A DNA stretch of 64,000 bases from Pseudomonas sp. GM79 (GCF_000282495.1 NZ_AKJE01000036.1:62001-126000), one strand, 5' to 3'; shown: positions 1-10,423, counted from the first letter of the stretch. Program-made: numbers and translations. The notes: generated by a model from the letters alone, not told the origin.

Positions 1-1563
<1,563 letters not shown>

Positions 1564-1584
1564 TCTGAGCAATACTGCTGAAAA

Positions 1585-1621
1585 CCCGCAACGCCTCCCT
1601 GTGTGGAGGCGTTGTGGTTTT
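1585..1621. terminator. Bidirectional rho-independent terminator between katG and ydiJ
   Basis: A perfect 10-bp stem (CAACGCCTCC at 1589-1598, GGAGGCGTTG at 1605-1614) with a 6-nt loop. It is flanked by AAAA on the left and a TTTTT run on the right, so it can serve both convergent genes. Confidence 0.85.
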
Positions 1622-1711
1622 TGCTGATCCGTGGACCTGATCGAGTCGACCGTCGACAGCGGTCACTCCTCTCACCTGCCCGTTGGCGATCCACAAGATT
1701 CTCAAGCTAGC

Positions 1712-4700
1712 CTACTCTGCGCGCGCATGCTCCAACACCACTTCCAGTGGGTGGCGCAGTTGCCTGTTGGCGCGACGCTTTACCTGAGTGCGGCAGGAGT
1801 AACCCGTTGCCAGTGCTTCTCCCGTCTTGTCCAGCTTGCCGGCCCATGACTGCTCAAAAATGGTCCGCGAGGTGTCCTGGTTGCGGGCTTCATGGCCGTA
1901 GGTTCCGGACATGCCGCAACAGCCCGTCGCCTCAGTCACCAACTTGAGTCCAAGCCGGGCAAACACTGCTTCCCATTGCGAAGTACTGGCCGGCACATTG
2001 GTCTTCTCGGTGCAGTGCGCCAACAAACGGAATGTCTGAGTAGCGGGTTGCGGGTTTTCAGGCAACACATCGAAGAGCCACTCCTGGGGTAGCAAGACCT
2101 TTGGGCAATCATTGAGCCCCGGCACTTTCTGGTATTCCTGGCGGTAGACCAGCGTCATCGCCGGATCCAGCCCCACCAGCGGTACTTCGCAATCGGCTAG
2201 CGCCTTGAGTTGACTGGCGTTGCGGATCGCCGCTTTGGCGAATGCGCCGAGGAATCCTTGTACATGCAACGGCTTGCCGTTGGCACTATAGGGTGCCAGA
2301 AACACGCGATAGCCCAACTGATGCGCCAACTGGATAAAACTCGCCAGCAACGGTGTTTCGAAGTAACGGGTGAAAGCGTCCTGCACCAACACCACGCTGC
2401 GCTGACGTTGCGCGATGGTGAGCTCGCGCAGGGCTGGCACGCTGGCGACAGCGACTTTGCAGCGGGTCAACGTGGCCTGCAAGTCATAACGGTTGATCAG
2501 CGGGCTGTCGAGCATGCCGACGTGTCGTTCAAGCAAACGGCTCATCCATGTTGAGCCCATTACCGCGTTGTACAGGCCCGGCGCATAGGCCATATAAGGA
2601 ATGGTGAACTCCAGCGAGCCGATCAGGTAATCGCGAAGCGGACGTTGATAGCGACCGTGATAGAGCTCCAGAAAACGCGATCGGAAATCCGGGACATTGA
2701 CCTTGACCGGGCATTGTCCGGCGCAGGATTTACAGGCCAGACAGCCCGCCATCGCGTCGTAGACTTCGTGGGAGAAATCCGCCTCGCCGCGCGAGCGTGC
2801 CAGGTTATTGCGCATCCTCGTTGGCAAGCCGCGCAACCACGACAACTTGCCCCGCGCCGCTTCCAATACATCGATATTGGCCGCGCCTTGCAAACGCAAC
2901 CATTCGCGAATCAATGACGCCCTGCCCTTTGGCGAATGCTGGCGTTCACGGGTGGCTTTCCATGATGGGCACATCGCATCGTCGGGGTCGTAGTTGTAAC
3001 AGGCGCCGTTACCGTTGCAGTGCACAGCGGTGCCGAAACTTTGCCAGACACGCTCGTCGATTTGCCGATCCAGCTCACCGCGCAGCGTCACTTCGTTAAC
3101 CTTGAGCAAGCCTTGGGCGGCATCCGGCGGAGTGCAGATTTTGCCGGGGTTGAGCTGATTGTGTGGATCGAACGCGCCCTTGAGCAATTGCAGCGCCGGG
3201 TACAGCTCGCCAAAAAAATCAGGGACATATTCGGAGCGCAATCCCTTGCCGTGCTCGCCCCACAGCAAACCACCATAGCGCCGGGTCAGCTCGGCCACGG
3301 CATCGGAAATCGGCTTGACCAGCGCGGCCTGGGCCGGGTCTTTCATGTCCAGCGCCGGGCGCACATGCAACACACCCGCGTCGACATGCCCGAACATGCC
3401 ATAGGCCAGGCCATGGCTGTCGAGCAAGGCGCGGAACTGCGCGATGTAGTCGGCCAGTTTCTCCGGCGGCACGGCGGTGTCTTCAACGAAAGGCTGCGGG
3501 CGAATCTCGCCTTCAACGTTGCCCAGTAGCCCGACCGAGCGTTTACGCATGGCGTATACGCGGGTCACTGCTTCGCCACCTTCGGCCAACGTGTGGCCCA
3601 ACCGCTCGATCGTGGTGTCGGCCTGCAGATGCGCCACGAACGACGCCACGCGAGCCTTCACTTGCGTCAGGTCTTCCCCGCTGAACTCCACCAGATTGAT
3701 ACCCAGCGTCGCGCGCTCGGCGTCCGTCGGGAAATACTCGGCGACGCTGTGCCAGACAATGTCTTTCATTGCCAGCATCAATACTTTGGAGTCCACGGTT
3801 TCGATGGACAGCGGCTTGTGCGCCAACAGCGCATTGGCGTCACGCAGCGCATCCATGAAGCTGGCGTAGCGTACGTTCACCAACACCGAGTACTTGGGAA
3901 TCGGCAGCACGTTGAGCTTGGCTTCGACGATGTAGCCCAACGAGCCTTCCGCACCGCACAACACGCTGTTGAGGTTGAAGCGTCCGTGCTCATCACGCAG
4001 ATGCGCCAGGTCGTAACCCGTCAGGCAGCGATTGAGTTTGGGGAACACCGACTCGATCAGGTCGGCCTGGGTTTCCTGAATATGCCGCGCAGTGCGGTAC
4101 ACCTCGCCGATGCGGCCGGATTGCGCGCACACCACTTCCAGCTCCGCGTCGGACAAAGGCTGGCTGTGCAGGCGTTCACCGCCGAGCAGTACGCTGTGCA
4201 GTTCCAGCACATGATCGCGGGTCTTGCCATAGGTGCAGCTGCCCTGGCCGCTGGCGTCGGTGTTGATCATGCCACCCACCGTGGCGCGGTTGGAGGTCGA
4301 CAGCTCCGGGGCGAAGAAAAGCCCATGAGGCTTGAGCGCGGCATTCAGCTGGTCCTTGACCACGCCCGCCTGCACCCGCACCCAACGCTCGGCGACGTTG
4401 ATTTCGAGGACGGTGTTCATGTGCCGCGACAAGTCGACCACGACGCCATCGGTCAATGACTGGCCGTTGGTTCCAGTGCCGCCGCCTCGCGGGGTCAGCT
4501 TGATCTGGCGAAAGCGTGGTTCGGCCATCAATGTCGCGATGCGCACGATGTCGTCCGCGTCCAGGGGGAACACCGCCGCTTGCGGCAGACGCTGGTAAAT
4601 CGAGTTGTCGGTCGCCAGCACGGTCCGAGTGGCATAGTCCGTACTGAGCTGACCGCGGAAACCGCTGGCGCGCAGGGCTTGCAGAAATTCCGGGTACTGT

Positions 4701-4735
4701 GCCGCGGATTCAACGGTCGTCAACTGGGCGATCAT
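1712..4735 (-). CDS. ydiJ: YdiJ-family FAD/4Fe-4S dehydrogenase (probable D-2-hydroxyglutarate dehydrogenase)
   Basis: Large FAD-linked oxidoreductase, 1007 residues from the ATG, close to the 1018 of E. coli YdiJ. The N-terminal PCMH-type FAD domain shows RGGGTGTNGQSL. The middle carries the FAD-oxidase C-terminal domain (LWGEHGKGLRSEYV). After about residue 640 comes a ferredoxin-like cluster motif, CLACKSCAGQCPVKVNVP, and near the C-terminus a CCG-type motif, GCCGMSGTYGHE, as in heterodisulfide-reductase-like domains. YdiJ homologues have been linked to D-2-hydroxyglutarate oxidation, so that substrate is inferred from the family. A GTG start at 4765 is possible, but the ATG at 4735 is preferred because an AAGAGA lies upstream. 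It is divergent from a LysR gene, a likely regulator. Confidence 0.88.
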   Translation of the reverse strand: MIAQLTTVESAAQYPEFLQALRASGFRGQLSTDYATRTVLATDNSIYQRLPQAAVFPLDADDIVRIATLMAEPRFRQIKLTPRGGGTGTNGQSLTDGVVVDLSRHMNTVLEINVAERWVRVQAGVVKDQLNAALKPHGLFFAPELSTSNRATVGGMINTDASGQGSCTYGKTRDHVLELHSVLLGGERLHSQPLSDAELEVVCAQSGRIGEVYRTARHIQETQADLIESVFPKLNRCLTGYDLAHLRDEHGRFNLNSVLCGAEGSLGYIVEAKLNVLPIPKYSVLVNVRYASFMDALRDANALLAHKPLSIETVDSKVLMLAMKDIVWHSVAEYFPTDAERATLGINLVEFSGEDLTQVKARVASFVAHLQADTTIERLGHTLAEGGEAVTRVYAMRKRSVGLLGNVEGEIRPQPFVEDTAVPPEKLADYIAQFRALLDSHGLAYGMFGHVDAGVLHVRPALDMKDPAQAALVKPISDAVAELTRRYGGLLWGEHGKGLRSEYVPDFFGELYPALQLLKGAFDPHNQLNPGKICTPPDAAQGLLKVNEVTLRGELDRQIDERVWQSFGTAVHCNGNGACYNYDPDDAMCPSWKATRERQHSPKGRASLIREWLRLQGAANIDVLEAARGKLSWLRGLPTRMRNNLARSRGEADFSHEVYDAMAGCLACKSCAGQCPVKVNVPDFRSRFLELYHGRYQRPLRDYLIGSLEFTIPYMAYAPGLYNAVMGSTWMSRLLERHVGMLDSPLINRYDLQATLTRCKVAVASVPALRELTIAQRQRSVVLVQDAFTRYFETPLLASFIQLAHQLGYRVFLAPYSANGKPLHVQGFLGAFAKAAIRNASQLKALADCEVPLVGLDPAMTLVYRQEYQKVPGLNDCPKVLLPQEWLFDVLPENPQPATQTFRLLAHCTEKTNVPASTSQWEAVFARLGLKLVTEATGCCGMSGTYGHEARNQDTSRTIFEQSWAGKLDKTGEALATGYSCRTQVKRRANRQLRHPLEVVLEHARAE

Positions 4736-4892
4736 CGCTGGATGGTCTCTTGAAGGTCTAATCACGAAAAATCAAAACACTTGTCGCCTGAGCATTAATA
4801 CGTCAGCCTCAGGTCGTCGGCTGCGCCAATGATCCTGCAGGCTCGGGCACCGGACAAACGGATAATCCTGCCGCTATCGATGACTTTTACGA

Positions 4893-5777
4893 ATGAATTA
4901 CCGTCACCTCACCCCCTCGATGTCGTTGCTGCTGGCCTTCGAAGCCGCCGCCCGACATGAAAGCTACACCCACGCTGCGCTGGAACTCTCGCTGACCCAA
5001 AGCGCAGTCAGCCGCCAGGTCCAGGCGCTGGAGCAGCAACTGGGCCTGACGCTGTTTCGCCGTGAAGGTCGCCAGGTGAAGTTGACCGATGTCGGTCGTC
5101 TTTATCAGCGGGAAATGAGCGAAGCGCTCGGACGCATCCGCAGCGCCACGTTGCAGGCCATGGCTTATCAATCCGGCAGCGGCACATTGCGCCTGGCCAC
5201 ATTGCCGACCTTCGGCTCGAAGTGGTTATTGCCGCGCCTTCATGACTTTTATAAAAGCCATCCTGGCATGCTGGTGCACATCAACTCCCGGATCGACGCC
5301 ATCGACTTTGAAACCAGCGGCATTGATGCCGCGATTGTCGTCGGCAATGCTGATTTACCGGGTCTGATCAGCCATCGGCTGCACACGGAAGAACTGATGG
5401 TGATCATGTCTCCACAAGCGGCCAAGGCCCATGACGCCTGGCCCCCGGAGCTCATTGGCGGGCAGACGCTGCTCAATGTCGCGAGTAATTCCAACGTCTG
5501 GGGCGAGTGGTTCAGCCACCACGGCTTGCCCCATCGGATGATGCGCCTGGGGCCAAGTTTCGAACTCACCTCACACTTGATCCAGGCCGTCAGAGCCGGC
5601 ATCGGAATAGGTCTGGTGCCTCGTATTCTGGTGGCTGATGAATTGGCCAATGCAGAGCTGATCGGCCTGGACCTGCCCTTCGCCAGTCAGCGCAGTTACT
5701 ACCTGACCTACCCGCCGCGCAACGAAATGCTGCCATCACTCATCGCGTTCCGTACCTGGTTGCTGGAACAGATATGA
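4893..5777 (+). CDS. LysR-type regulator, GcvA-like
   Basis: LysR-type transcriptional regulator of 294 residues. The N-terminal winged helix (residues about 8-66) is typical: AALELSLTQSAVSRQVQALE is the recognition helix region, followed by FRREGRQVKLTDVG. The substrate-binding domain contains TLPTFGSKWLLPRLHDF, as in GcvA/AmpR-like members. It lies divergent from ydiJ, whose starts are about 130-160 bp away, so it probably controls ydiJ in response to a hydroxy acid or amino acid. The ligand cannot be read from sequence. Confidence 0.9.
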   Translation: MNYRHLTPSMSLLLAFEAAARHESYTHAALELSLTQSAVSRQVQALEQQLGLTLFRREGRQVKLTDVGRLYQREMSEALGRIRSATLQAMAYQSGSGTLRLATLPTFGSKWLLPRLHDFYKSHPGMLVHINSRIDAIDFETSGIDAAIVVGNADLPGLISHRLHTEELMVIMSPQAAKAHDAWPPELIGGQTLLNVASNSNVWGEWFSHHGLPHRMMRLGPSFELTSHLIQAVRAGIGIGLVPRILVADELANAELIGLDLPFASQRSYYLTYPPRNEMLPSLIAFRTWLLEQI

Positions 5778-5795
5778 GCGCCCTGGATCTCAAGC

Positions 5796-5826
5796 GAGAG
5801 GCGCCCTCTCCCTACACCGGAGAGAT
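5796..5826. terminator. Overlapping hairpins after the GcvA-like gene
   Basis: Two overlapping inverted repeats: GAGAGG/CCTCTC (5796-5810) and CTCTCC/GGAGAG (about 5806-5824). They lie between the stop of the LysR gene and the stop of the small membrane peptide, and could end both convergent transcripts. No strong T-run is present, so confidence is modest. Confidence 0.45.
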
Positions 5827-5895
5827 CGTGGCAAGCGCACCAATCAAAATGGTCAACACCAGAAATCCACCCAGGAATAATGCCATCTTGCCCAT
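5812..5895 (-). CDS. 27-residue single-helix membrane peptide
   Basis: Short gene: ATG at 5895, stop TAG at 5812-5814. A perfect Shine-Dalgarno AGGAGG sits 5 nt upstream of the ATG, which is the main argument that it is translated. The peptide starts MGKMALFLGGFLVLTILIG and ends ATISPV. Residues 4-23 form one hydrophobic segment that could span the inner membrane. There is no charged tail and no known domain. It lies downstream of, and on the same strand as, the fatty acid hydroxylase gene, with a GC-rich hairpin (5924-5943) between them. Function unknown. Confidence 0.65.
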   Translation of the reverse strand: MGKMALFLGGFLVLTILIGALATISPV

Positions 5896-5923
5896 TGGGC
5901 CTCCTACGTTATGAGTTTGCGGT

Positions 5924-5943
5924 GCAGCGGCTACCGCCGCTGC
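5924..5943. repeat. GC-rich hairpin upstream of the 27-residue gene
   Basis: Stem GCAGCGG/CCGCTGC with a 6-nt loop, in the 117-bp gap between the hydroxylase stop and the small gene. No T-run follows, so it may be a processing or attenuation structure rather than a terminator. Confidence 0.4.
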
Positions 5944-6012
5944 TGACCGTGCTGTCATTGTGAGCCGCAGGCTGATCCCATTACAGATGCAGATAGCGAA
6001 GGAAAAACCGTA

Positions 6013-6897
6013 TCAGCCCCGACCTTGACTGATTGATCGCGCCACTTTCCGGTTAGCGTTTACCTTGGGAGCGGTACGGCGGGAACGCACGATGGGCCAG
6101 AACAATTCTTCTTTCCAGCTTATCGGTGACACGTGTTCGATTCCGTAGGCTGGCGGACGTCGACGGGTAATTTTGGCGGTTCCGAACAGCACGTCCCAAA
6201 AAAACAACAGGTTGCCAAAATTGCCTTTGTAATGGGTAACGCCATCCTCGGCCGTCAAACCGTGATGCGCAGAATGAGTGGAGGGTGTGGAGGGTGTGGA
6301 GAAGGTTCGCTCCAAAACCCAGACAAGTGGGCGTAACGCGCGGATGCGATAAAGTTTGTCGTCCCACGCAATGCTGCTGTGTGCAGCGAAGATCACGGTC
6401 ATTTTCAGAATCAGATAACCATAATAAACGGGTGCAAGCCCAAGGTAGATCAACACCCCGGATAACCAGATGCCGGGCATCAGAAGATAGTAGAAACTGT
6501 TGTTGCGATAGACGATGCGCACACTCATATAGGGTGCGGAATGATGTGCACGATGCAATGCATAAAGTGCAGGAACCCGGTGAGTCAGGCGATGCCACCA
6601 GTATTGGGTCATGTCATCGAGCAGTAAGAACAAGACAAATCCTGCAATCCACGGGATTCCAGCCAATGCGTCCTTCATCTCCGGTACAGCCTGACTTGAT
6701 ATTTTGCCACTAAGCCACATGACTAAAGGGAACGTGACCGCCACCAGGATGCCGGAACCGACGACTTCAATGAGTACGTCACGTTTACTGCCTGACGACT
6801 GACGAAACGAGGAGCAGGCAAGCTCTAGCAAAATGAAGGCAAGGAAAATCCCGGCCACTATTACAGCAGGGTTATTGGCGAGCATTGTTATATTCAT
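6013..6897 (-). CDS. Sterol desaturase / fatty acid hydroxylase superfamily membrane protein
   Basis: Integral membrane diiron enzyme of 294 residues. Hydrophobic segments occupy about residues 10-27, 47-64, 84-100 and 145-170. The family's histidine boxes are present: HRLTH, then HRAHH about 12 residues later, a lone His in AAHSSIAWDD, and the last box HSAHHG. These ligate two irons for hydroxylation or desaturation of a lipid. Just before the last box the protein has TPSTPSTHS, produced by a 9-bp DNA repeat that is unusual at this conserved place. A GAGAG 8 nt before the ATG is a fair ribosome site. The neighbouring divergent AraC gene is a likely regulator. Substrate unknown. Confidence 0.85.
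   Translation of the reverse strand: MNITMLANNPAVIVAGIFLAFILLELACSSFRQSSGSKRDVLIEVVGSGILVAVTFPLVMWLSGKISSQAVPEMKDALAGIPWIAGFVLFLLLDDMTQYWWHRLTHRVPALYALHRAHHSAPYMSVRIVYRNNSFYYLLMPGIWLSGVLIYLGLAPVYYGYLILKMTVIFAAHSSIAWDDKLYRIRALRPLVWVLERTFSTPSTPSTHSAHHGLTAEDGVTHYKGNFGNLLFFWDVLFGTAKITRRRPPAYGIEHVSPISWKEELFWPIVRSRRTAPKVNANRKVARSISQGRG
6279..6301. repeat. 9-bp tandem repeat within the hydroxylase gene
   Basis: Two full copies of TGGAGGGTG (6279-6287, 6288-6296) and a partial third. On the coding strand each unit encodes Thr-Pro-Ser, three residues inserted just before the last iron-binding histidine box. Confidence 0.8.
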
Positions 6898-6931
6898 GGC
6901 ACTCTCGATTCAGGCCCTTGCGGGCAATGCC

Positions 6932-7927
6932 ATGTCATTAGAAACCCAGGAATCAGCCCTCCCAATGCGCGAAATGGACAGAATTGAGCTAGAACCGGCC
7001 AATCGCCCACCCCAGCGCTTTCATCGAGGCCGGCTGGGCCAAGTGCTGGAGCGTTTCCTTGACAGCCAGGTTTCCCGAAAAAGCACGGATTACAGCCTGA
7101 TCGAACTGGATCAACTTTGGCGCGAGGCGGCGCGCATTGATTCGGCTATCGGGTTAAAACTGTTCGCGCTGTTCACGCCTCAGGACTGGCACGTCCTGGC
7201 TTATCTTTGCCTCTATAGCCCCGACGTTTTGTCGTCCATGCACCTTTGGGCGCGGTACGCACCGCTTGCATCGGACACCGACAATGTGAGGTTGGTAAAT
7301 GACGAAAACGGCGTCGGGATCGAGCTGTGCGTCGATGCGCCTGGAGAGTTGGCGCGGTATGTCATCGAACACTACGGCGTGATGTCCATCGCGCAATTGC
7401 GACGTGGAACGGGGCAGGATGTGCAGCCGATTCTGGCAAAATTCAGGCATTCACGTCCGTCGTATTACAAGCAATACACCCAGTGGTTTGGAGACCGCAT
7501 CGAGTTTGACTGCCCGGTTAACCGCTTCTATTTCCATACCCAAAGCTTGAGCCTGCCAATGCAAACCCGTCATCACGGGATGTTGGAGTTATTGACTCAG
7601 GAGCTGGATCGACGGATTGCCACGCATCGCAATTTCAGCGGTTGGTCAGCCAAAGTTGCCGAAGGTGCGCGACGATCTCTGGCGAGAGGTGAAACTCCAA
7701 ATCTGGACGATCTGGCAAAGGCGCTACACCAGACGCCCAGGACATTACGCAGACGCCTGGAAGAACAAGGCACAACCTTCAGGCAATTACTCGATCAGGT
7801 TCGTGCGGAACTCGAACTGCATCTTGAATTGCAAGGCGAGTCGTTGACAGAGATTGCAGCTCAATTGGGCTACAGCGATTTGACTGCCTATCTCCATGCC
7901 CGAAGTCGATGGCGTGACAGGAAATAA
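6932..7927 (+). CDS. AraC-family regulator, shortened C-terminus
   Basis: Transcriptional regulator, 331 residues from the chosen ATG. Residues about 30-210 resemble the arabinose-binding-type domain of OruR/ArgR-like AraC proteins (SAIGLKLFALFTPQDW, RLVNDENGVGIEL). The C-terminal third has the AraC DNA-binding helices: DDLAKALHQTPRTLRRRLEE and IAAQLGYSDLTAYLHARSRW. The protein stops soon after that helix, so the usual final TGxSPxxYR stretch is missing. It may be a slightly truncated or frameshifted product. Other in-frame starts are at 6965 and 6974; a start upstream of 6898 would overlap the divergent gene and is unlikely. It probably regulates the hydroxylase. Confidence 0.75.
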   Translation: MSLETQESALPMREMDRIELEPANRPPQRFHRGRLGQVLERFLDSQVSRKSTDYSLIELDQLWREAARIDSAIGLKLFALFTPQDWHVLAYLCLYSPDVLSSMHLWARYAPLASDTDNVRLVNDENGVGIELCVDAPGELARYVIEHYGVMSIAQLRRGTGQDVQPILAKFRHSRPSYYKQYTQWFGDRIEFDCPVNRFYFHTQSLSLPMQTRHHGMLELLTQELDRRIATHRNFSGWSAKVAEGARRSLARGETPNLDDLAKALHQTPRTLRRRLEEQGTTFRQLLDQVRAELELHLELQGESLTEIAAQLGYSDLTAYLHARSRWRDRK

Positions 7928-7987
7928 GGTGGCGGCCTGTTTATTTCGAGTCTGTCTTTTGCTTAGTCAATCCTGCCCCCAAGCCAA

Positions 7988-8149
7988 CTCCTACGCCGAC
8001 CGCATCCCCCCTGAAGTACGCCATCTCCGTAGGAGCTGCCGCAGGCTGCGATCTTTTGATCTTGGCATTTGCGAAACCGCTGAAAATCAAAAGATCGCAG
8101 GCTTCGCCAGCTCCTACGCCGACCGCATGCACCCCTGAGGTACACCATC
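7988..8149. repeat. REP pair flanked by a 38-bp direct repeat
   Basis: Inverted REP arms GTAGGAGCTGCCGCAGGCTG (from 8029) and its partner ending CCAGCTCCTAC (to 8117), each followed inward by GCGATCTTTTGAT-type sequence. A direct repeat flanks this pair: 7988-8025 and 8111-8149 both read CTCCTACGCCGACCGCAT, then a near-identical CCCTGARGTACRCCATC. This suggests duplication of one REP end together with the tail of the neighbouring gene. Confidence 0.85.
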
Positions 8150-8521
8150 ATTACCTCGCCCGCCACCAAACGACCATTTATCTGCCGCGGTAGTGGTAAT
8201 CACCACCATGACGTCTTCAGCGTCGATGCCTGGTGCTCGACTCAGTCTCTCGACCAGGTTGCGATAGAAACGCTGTTTCGTCTCGATGTCTCGAGGGCGG
8301 CCGGCAGTAATCGCGATCAGCACAAAGTCATGGCTGCGCGGGCCGCCCAGGTAGCCGGGATCAAATATCAGTTCGCCCACTTCATGCTGGTGAATGACCT
8401 GGAACCGGTCGGCCATGGGCACTTCGAAGCTTTCTACCAATGCGTCGTGCAGCCCCTGTGAGAGGGCCTGTAAATACTCGGCCGACTTTCCCCGGTGCAA
8501 TGAAATACGTGCAAATGGCAT
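8114..8521 (-). CDS. Tautomerase family protein
   Basis: Member of the 4-oxalocrotonate tautomerase / MSAD superfamily, 135 residues. The mature protein would begin with Pro after Met removal (MPFARISLHRG), giving the catalytic Pro1. An Arg-rich centre (RFQVIHQHEVGELIFDPGY) and ITTTAADKWSFGGG near the end match the longer tautomerase subfamily. The last residues (VPQGCMRSA) and the stop codon come from REP sequence: the TAG is the GTAGGAG end of the repeat, so the original C-terminus may have been changed. It is divergent from a LysR gene, the probable regulator. Substrate unknown. Confidence 0.85.
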   Translation of the reverse strand: MPFARISLHRGKSAEYLQALSQGLHDALVESFEVPMADRFQVIHQHEVGELIFDPGYLGGPRSHDFVLIAITAGRPRDIETKQRFYRNLVERLSRAPGIDAEDVMVVITTTAADKWSFGGGRGNDGVPQGCMRSA

Positions 8522-8629
8522 AACGGTCTACTCCTGAAAAACCCACTGACAGGAGAAAACTATCAAGTCGCGATAATTCCGAATATCCGATTTAATGGCG
8601 ACCATAGTCCTGAATCAGTGGATGATTCG

Positions 8630-9523
8630 ATGCGCCGTCCAACCTTCGATCTTGATGTGCTGCGTACTTTCGTAACCGGTGTGGAATTCAACAGTTTTGC
8701 CAAAGCGGCGGATCGGCTCAATCGCTCGACGTCTGCCGTGAGCGCACAACTCAAGAAGCTTGAGGAACAGATAGGCACGCCAGTGCTGTCCAAATCCGGT
8801 CGAGGGCTGGTGCTGACGCCGGTGGGTGAAACCCTGCTCAGCCATGCTCGCCGACTGCTTGAACTGAACGACAGCATTTTCCAGACGCTGCACGAAAGCC
8901 AGACCGCCGCAACGGTACGCCTGGGGCTTCAGGAAGACTTTGGCGAACACTTTCTCAGCGACATCCTGCGACGCTACGTCAAGATGTACCCGAGGGTGAG
9001 CCTCGAAGTCAGGATCGCGCGTAATACCGAATTGCTTGCATTGATCGACGGCGGAGGCCTGGACCTGGCCCTGTCTTGGGACACAGGGCACATGTCCCCC
9101 TATGCCACACGCCTGGGTGAAACACAGATGTACTGGATCGGATCTCGTGATACGCAACCGCTCAACTGCTCTGTAGATTCCCCCCTGCCATTGATCTTGT
9201 TCGACGCCCCTTGCGTGTTGCGCAGCGCGGCAACCCAGGCACTGGATGAGGCGCGGATTCCCTGGCGAATCGCGCTGACCAGCCCCAGCGTGGGTGGAAT
9301 CTGGGCGGCCGTTGCTGCCGGTTTGGGCCTCACGTTGCGAACCCGCATTGGACTGCCAGGACATCTCGCCGTCATTGCCGGCCTACCCACGCTGCCGACC
9401 CTCGGCTATGTGCTTTATCGTGGCGCAGAACACCTGGCGCCTGCCACCCGACAACTGGCTGCGTTGATACAAACCAGTCTGGAAGAGCAGGCGTTCAGTA
9501 TCACTGCAGGCGCCACCGTTTGA
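8630..9523 (+). CDS. LysR-type regulator
   Basis: LysR regulator of about 297 residues. The DNA-binding winged helix covers residues about 5-62 (AADRLNRSTSAVSAQLKKLE, then GRGLVLTPVGETLL). The effector domain has DFGEHFLSDILRRYVKMYP and LALSWDTGHMSP, a pattern of the subgroup controlling small oxidoreductases or tautomerases. A GTG at 8618 is in frame, but the ATG at 8630 has GGA 7 nt upstream and gives a normal N-terminus. It is divergent from the tautomerase and convergent with the tyrosinase, only 6 bp apart from its stop. Confidence 0.9.
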   Translation: MRRPTFDLDVLRTFVTGVEFNSFAKAADRLNRSTSAVSAQLKKLEEQIGTPVLSKSGRGLVLTPVGETLLSHARRLLELNDSIFQTLHESQTAATVRLGLQEDFGEHFLSDILRRYVKMYPRVSLEVRIARNTELLALIDGGGLDLALSWDTGHMSPYATRLGETQMYWIGSRDTQPLNCSVDSPLPLILFDAPCVLRSAATQALDEARIPWRIALTSPSVGGIWAAVAAGLGLTLRTRIGLPGHLAVIAGLPTLPTLGYVLYRGAEHLAPATRQLAALIQTSLEEQAFSITAGATV

Positions 9524-9529
9524 TGCTGT

Positions 9530-10423
9530 CTAAAGCAAATCGCCCAAGGTGTCGTACTTGTAATACTGGCTGTAATTCAGCACATCCCGGGGCGTCACCT
9601 TTTCCGGGAAAGGGCTGTACATCGGGTCATCAATCCGATGGAACTTGAGGGTGTCCGGGGCATTTCCCGCAGGTACGTATGCGGCGGCGGGATGCTTCGC
9701 TTGCCATGCAGCCCAGAGCCGGTCGACATTGCAATGATGCAGAAAGAACACTGGATCATTCGGCGAGGACGACAATCCCATGTCACCACCGACCCACACA
9801 TGGACGTTGTTATGAATGCGTTCTTCGCCCGCCCATCCCTCGATGCTGTTGCGCGCACCACCGGTGGACTGCGCCGCGTTGTAGGGTGCTTTGTCATACA
9901 CCGTGTTTTCATGGATGACCTTGCGCACATTGGCTCGGCTGGGCAGTGACCCACCTCTTCCCAGATAACGCACCAGGGGGCGGTTTACCCCGTCCAGGTC
10001 CATGGTGCGGCCATTACCTGTCAATCGCACCCGCCACTGACCATTCACGAACTGCCCAAGGTACTCATCCGACCAAATGAGTGAGGTTCTCGGGTCCTGA
10101 AGTTCCGCGTCAGTGTTCCAATCCCAGTACGGGACTCGAAAGTGTGGGTCGTTTATCGCCTTGCGAAGCAAGGTTTCCAGGCGCACGAGGAAGTAGCGAT
10201 GCCACGGCAAGAATGATGGCCCGCCATGCGCAGCGTTCCTGGCCATCTGCCCGGCAGGCGTTGAAATCATCATGGCCCGGTGGTGCCAGGCCACGAAGGA
10301 GTCGTAAATCGAGAGGTTGGCCTGCCCGGGCCAGGGATTCTGCGCGGGGTCCTTGAGTCGCTTTACCCCTTCAACGTATTTCTTAAGCGCCGGGAGATCA
10401 TTGACAGCATTAGACCTGATCAT
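9530..10423 (-). CDS. Tyrosinase (type 3 dicopper monophenol oxidase)
   Basis: Oxidises monophenols and diphenols to quinones, the first step to melanin. 297 residues from the ATG at 10423. CuA ligands: His in FVAWHH (47 or 48), His66 of HGGPS and His75 of FLPWHRYF. CuB ligands: His204 and His208 of IHNNVHVW and a His of VFFLHHCNVDRLW (229 or 230). The start is set by GGAG at 10430-10433; this ATG overlaps the last 14 bases of the upstream helper gene, so the two are translationally coupled. No signal peptide is visible. The size resembles compact bacterial tyrosinases rather than the pyoverdine enzyme PvdP. Confidence 0.93.
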   Translation of the reverse strand: MIRSNAVNDLPALKKYVEGVKRLKDPAQNPWPGQANLSIYDSFVAWHHRAMMISTPAGQMARNAAHGGPSFLPWHRYFLVRLETLLRKAINDPHFRVPYWDWNTDAELQDPRTSLIWSDEYLGQFVNGQWRVRLTGNGRTMDLDGVNRPLVRYLGRGGSLPSRANVRKVIHENTVYDKAPYNAAQSTGGARNSIEGWAGEERIHNNVHVWVGGDMGLSSSPNDPVFFLHHCNVDRLWAAWQAKHPAAAYVPAGNAPDTLKFHRIDDPMYSPFPEKVTPRDVLNYSQYYKYDTLGDLL

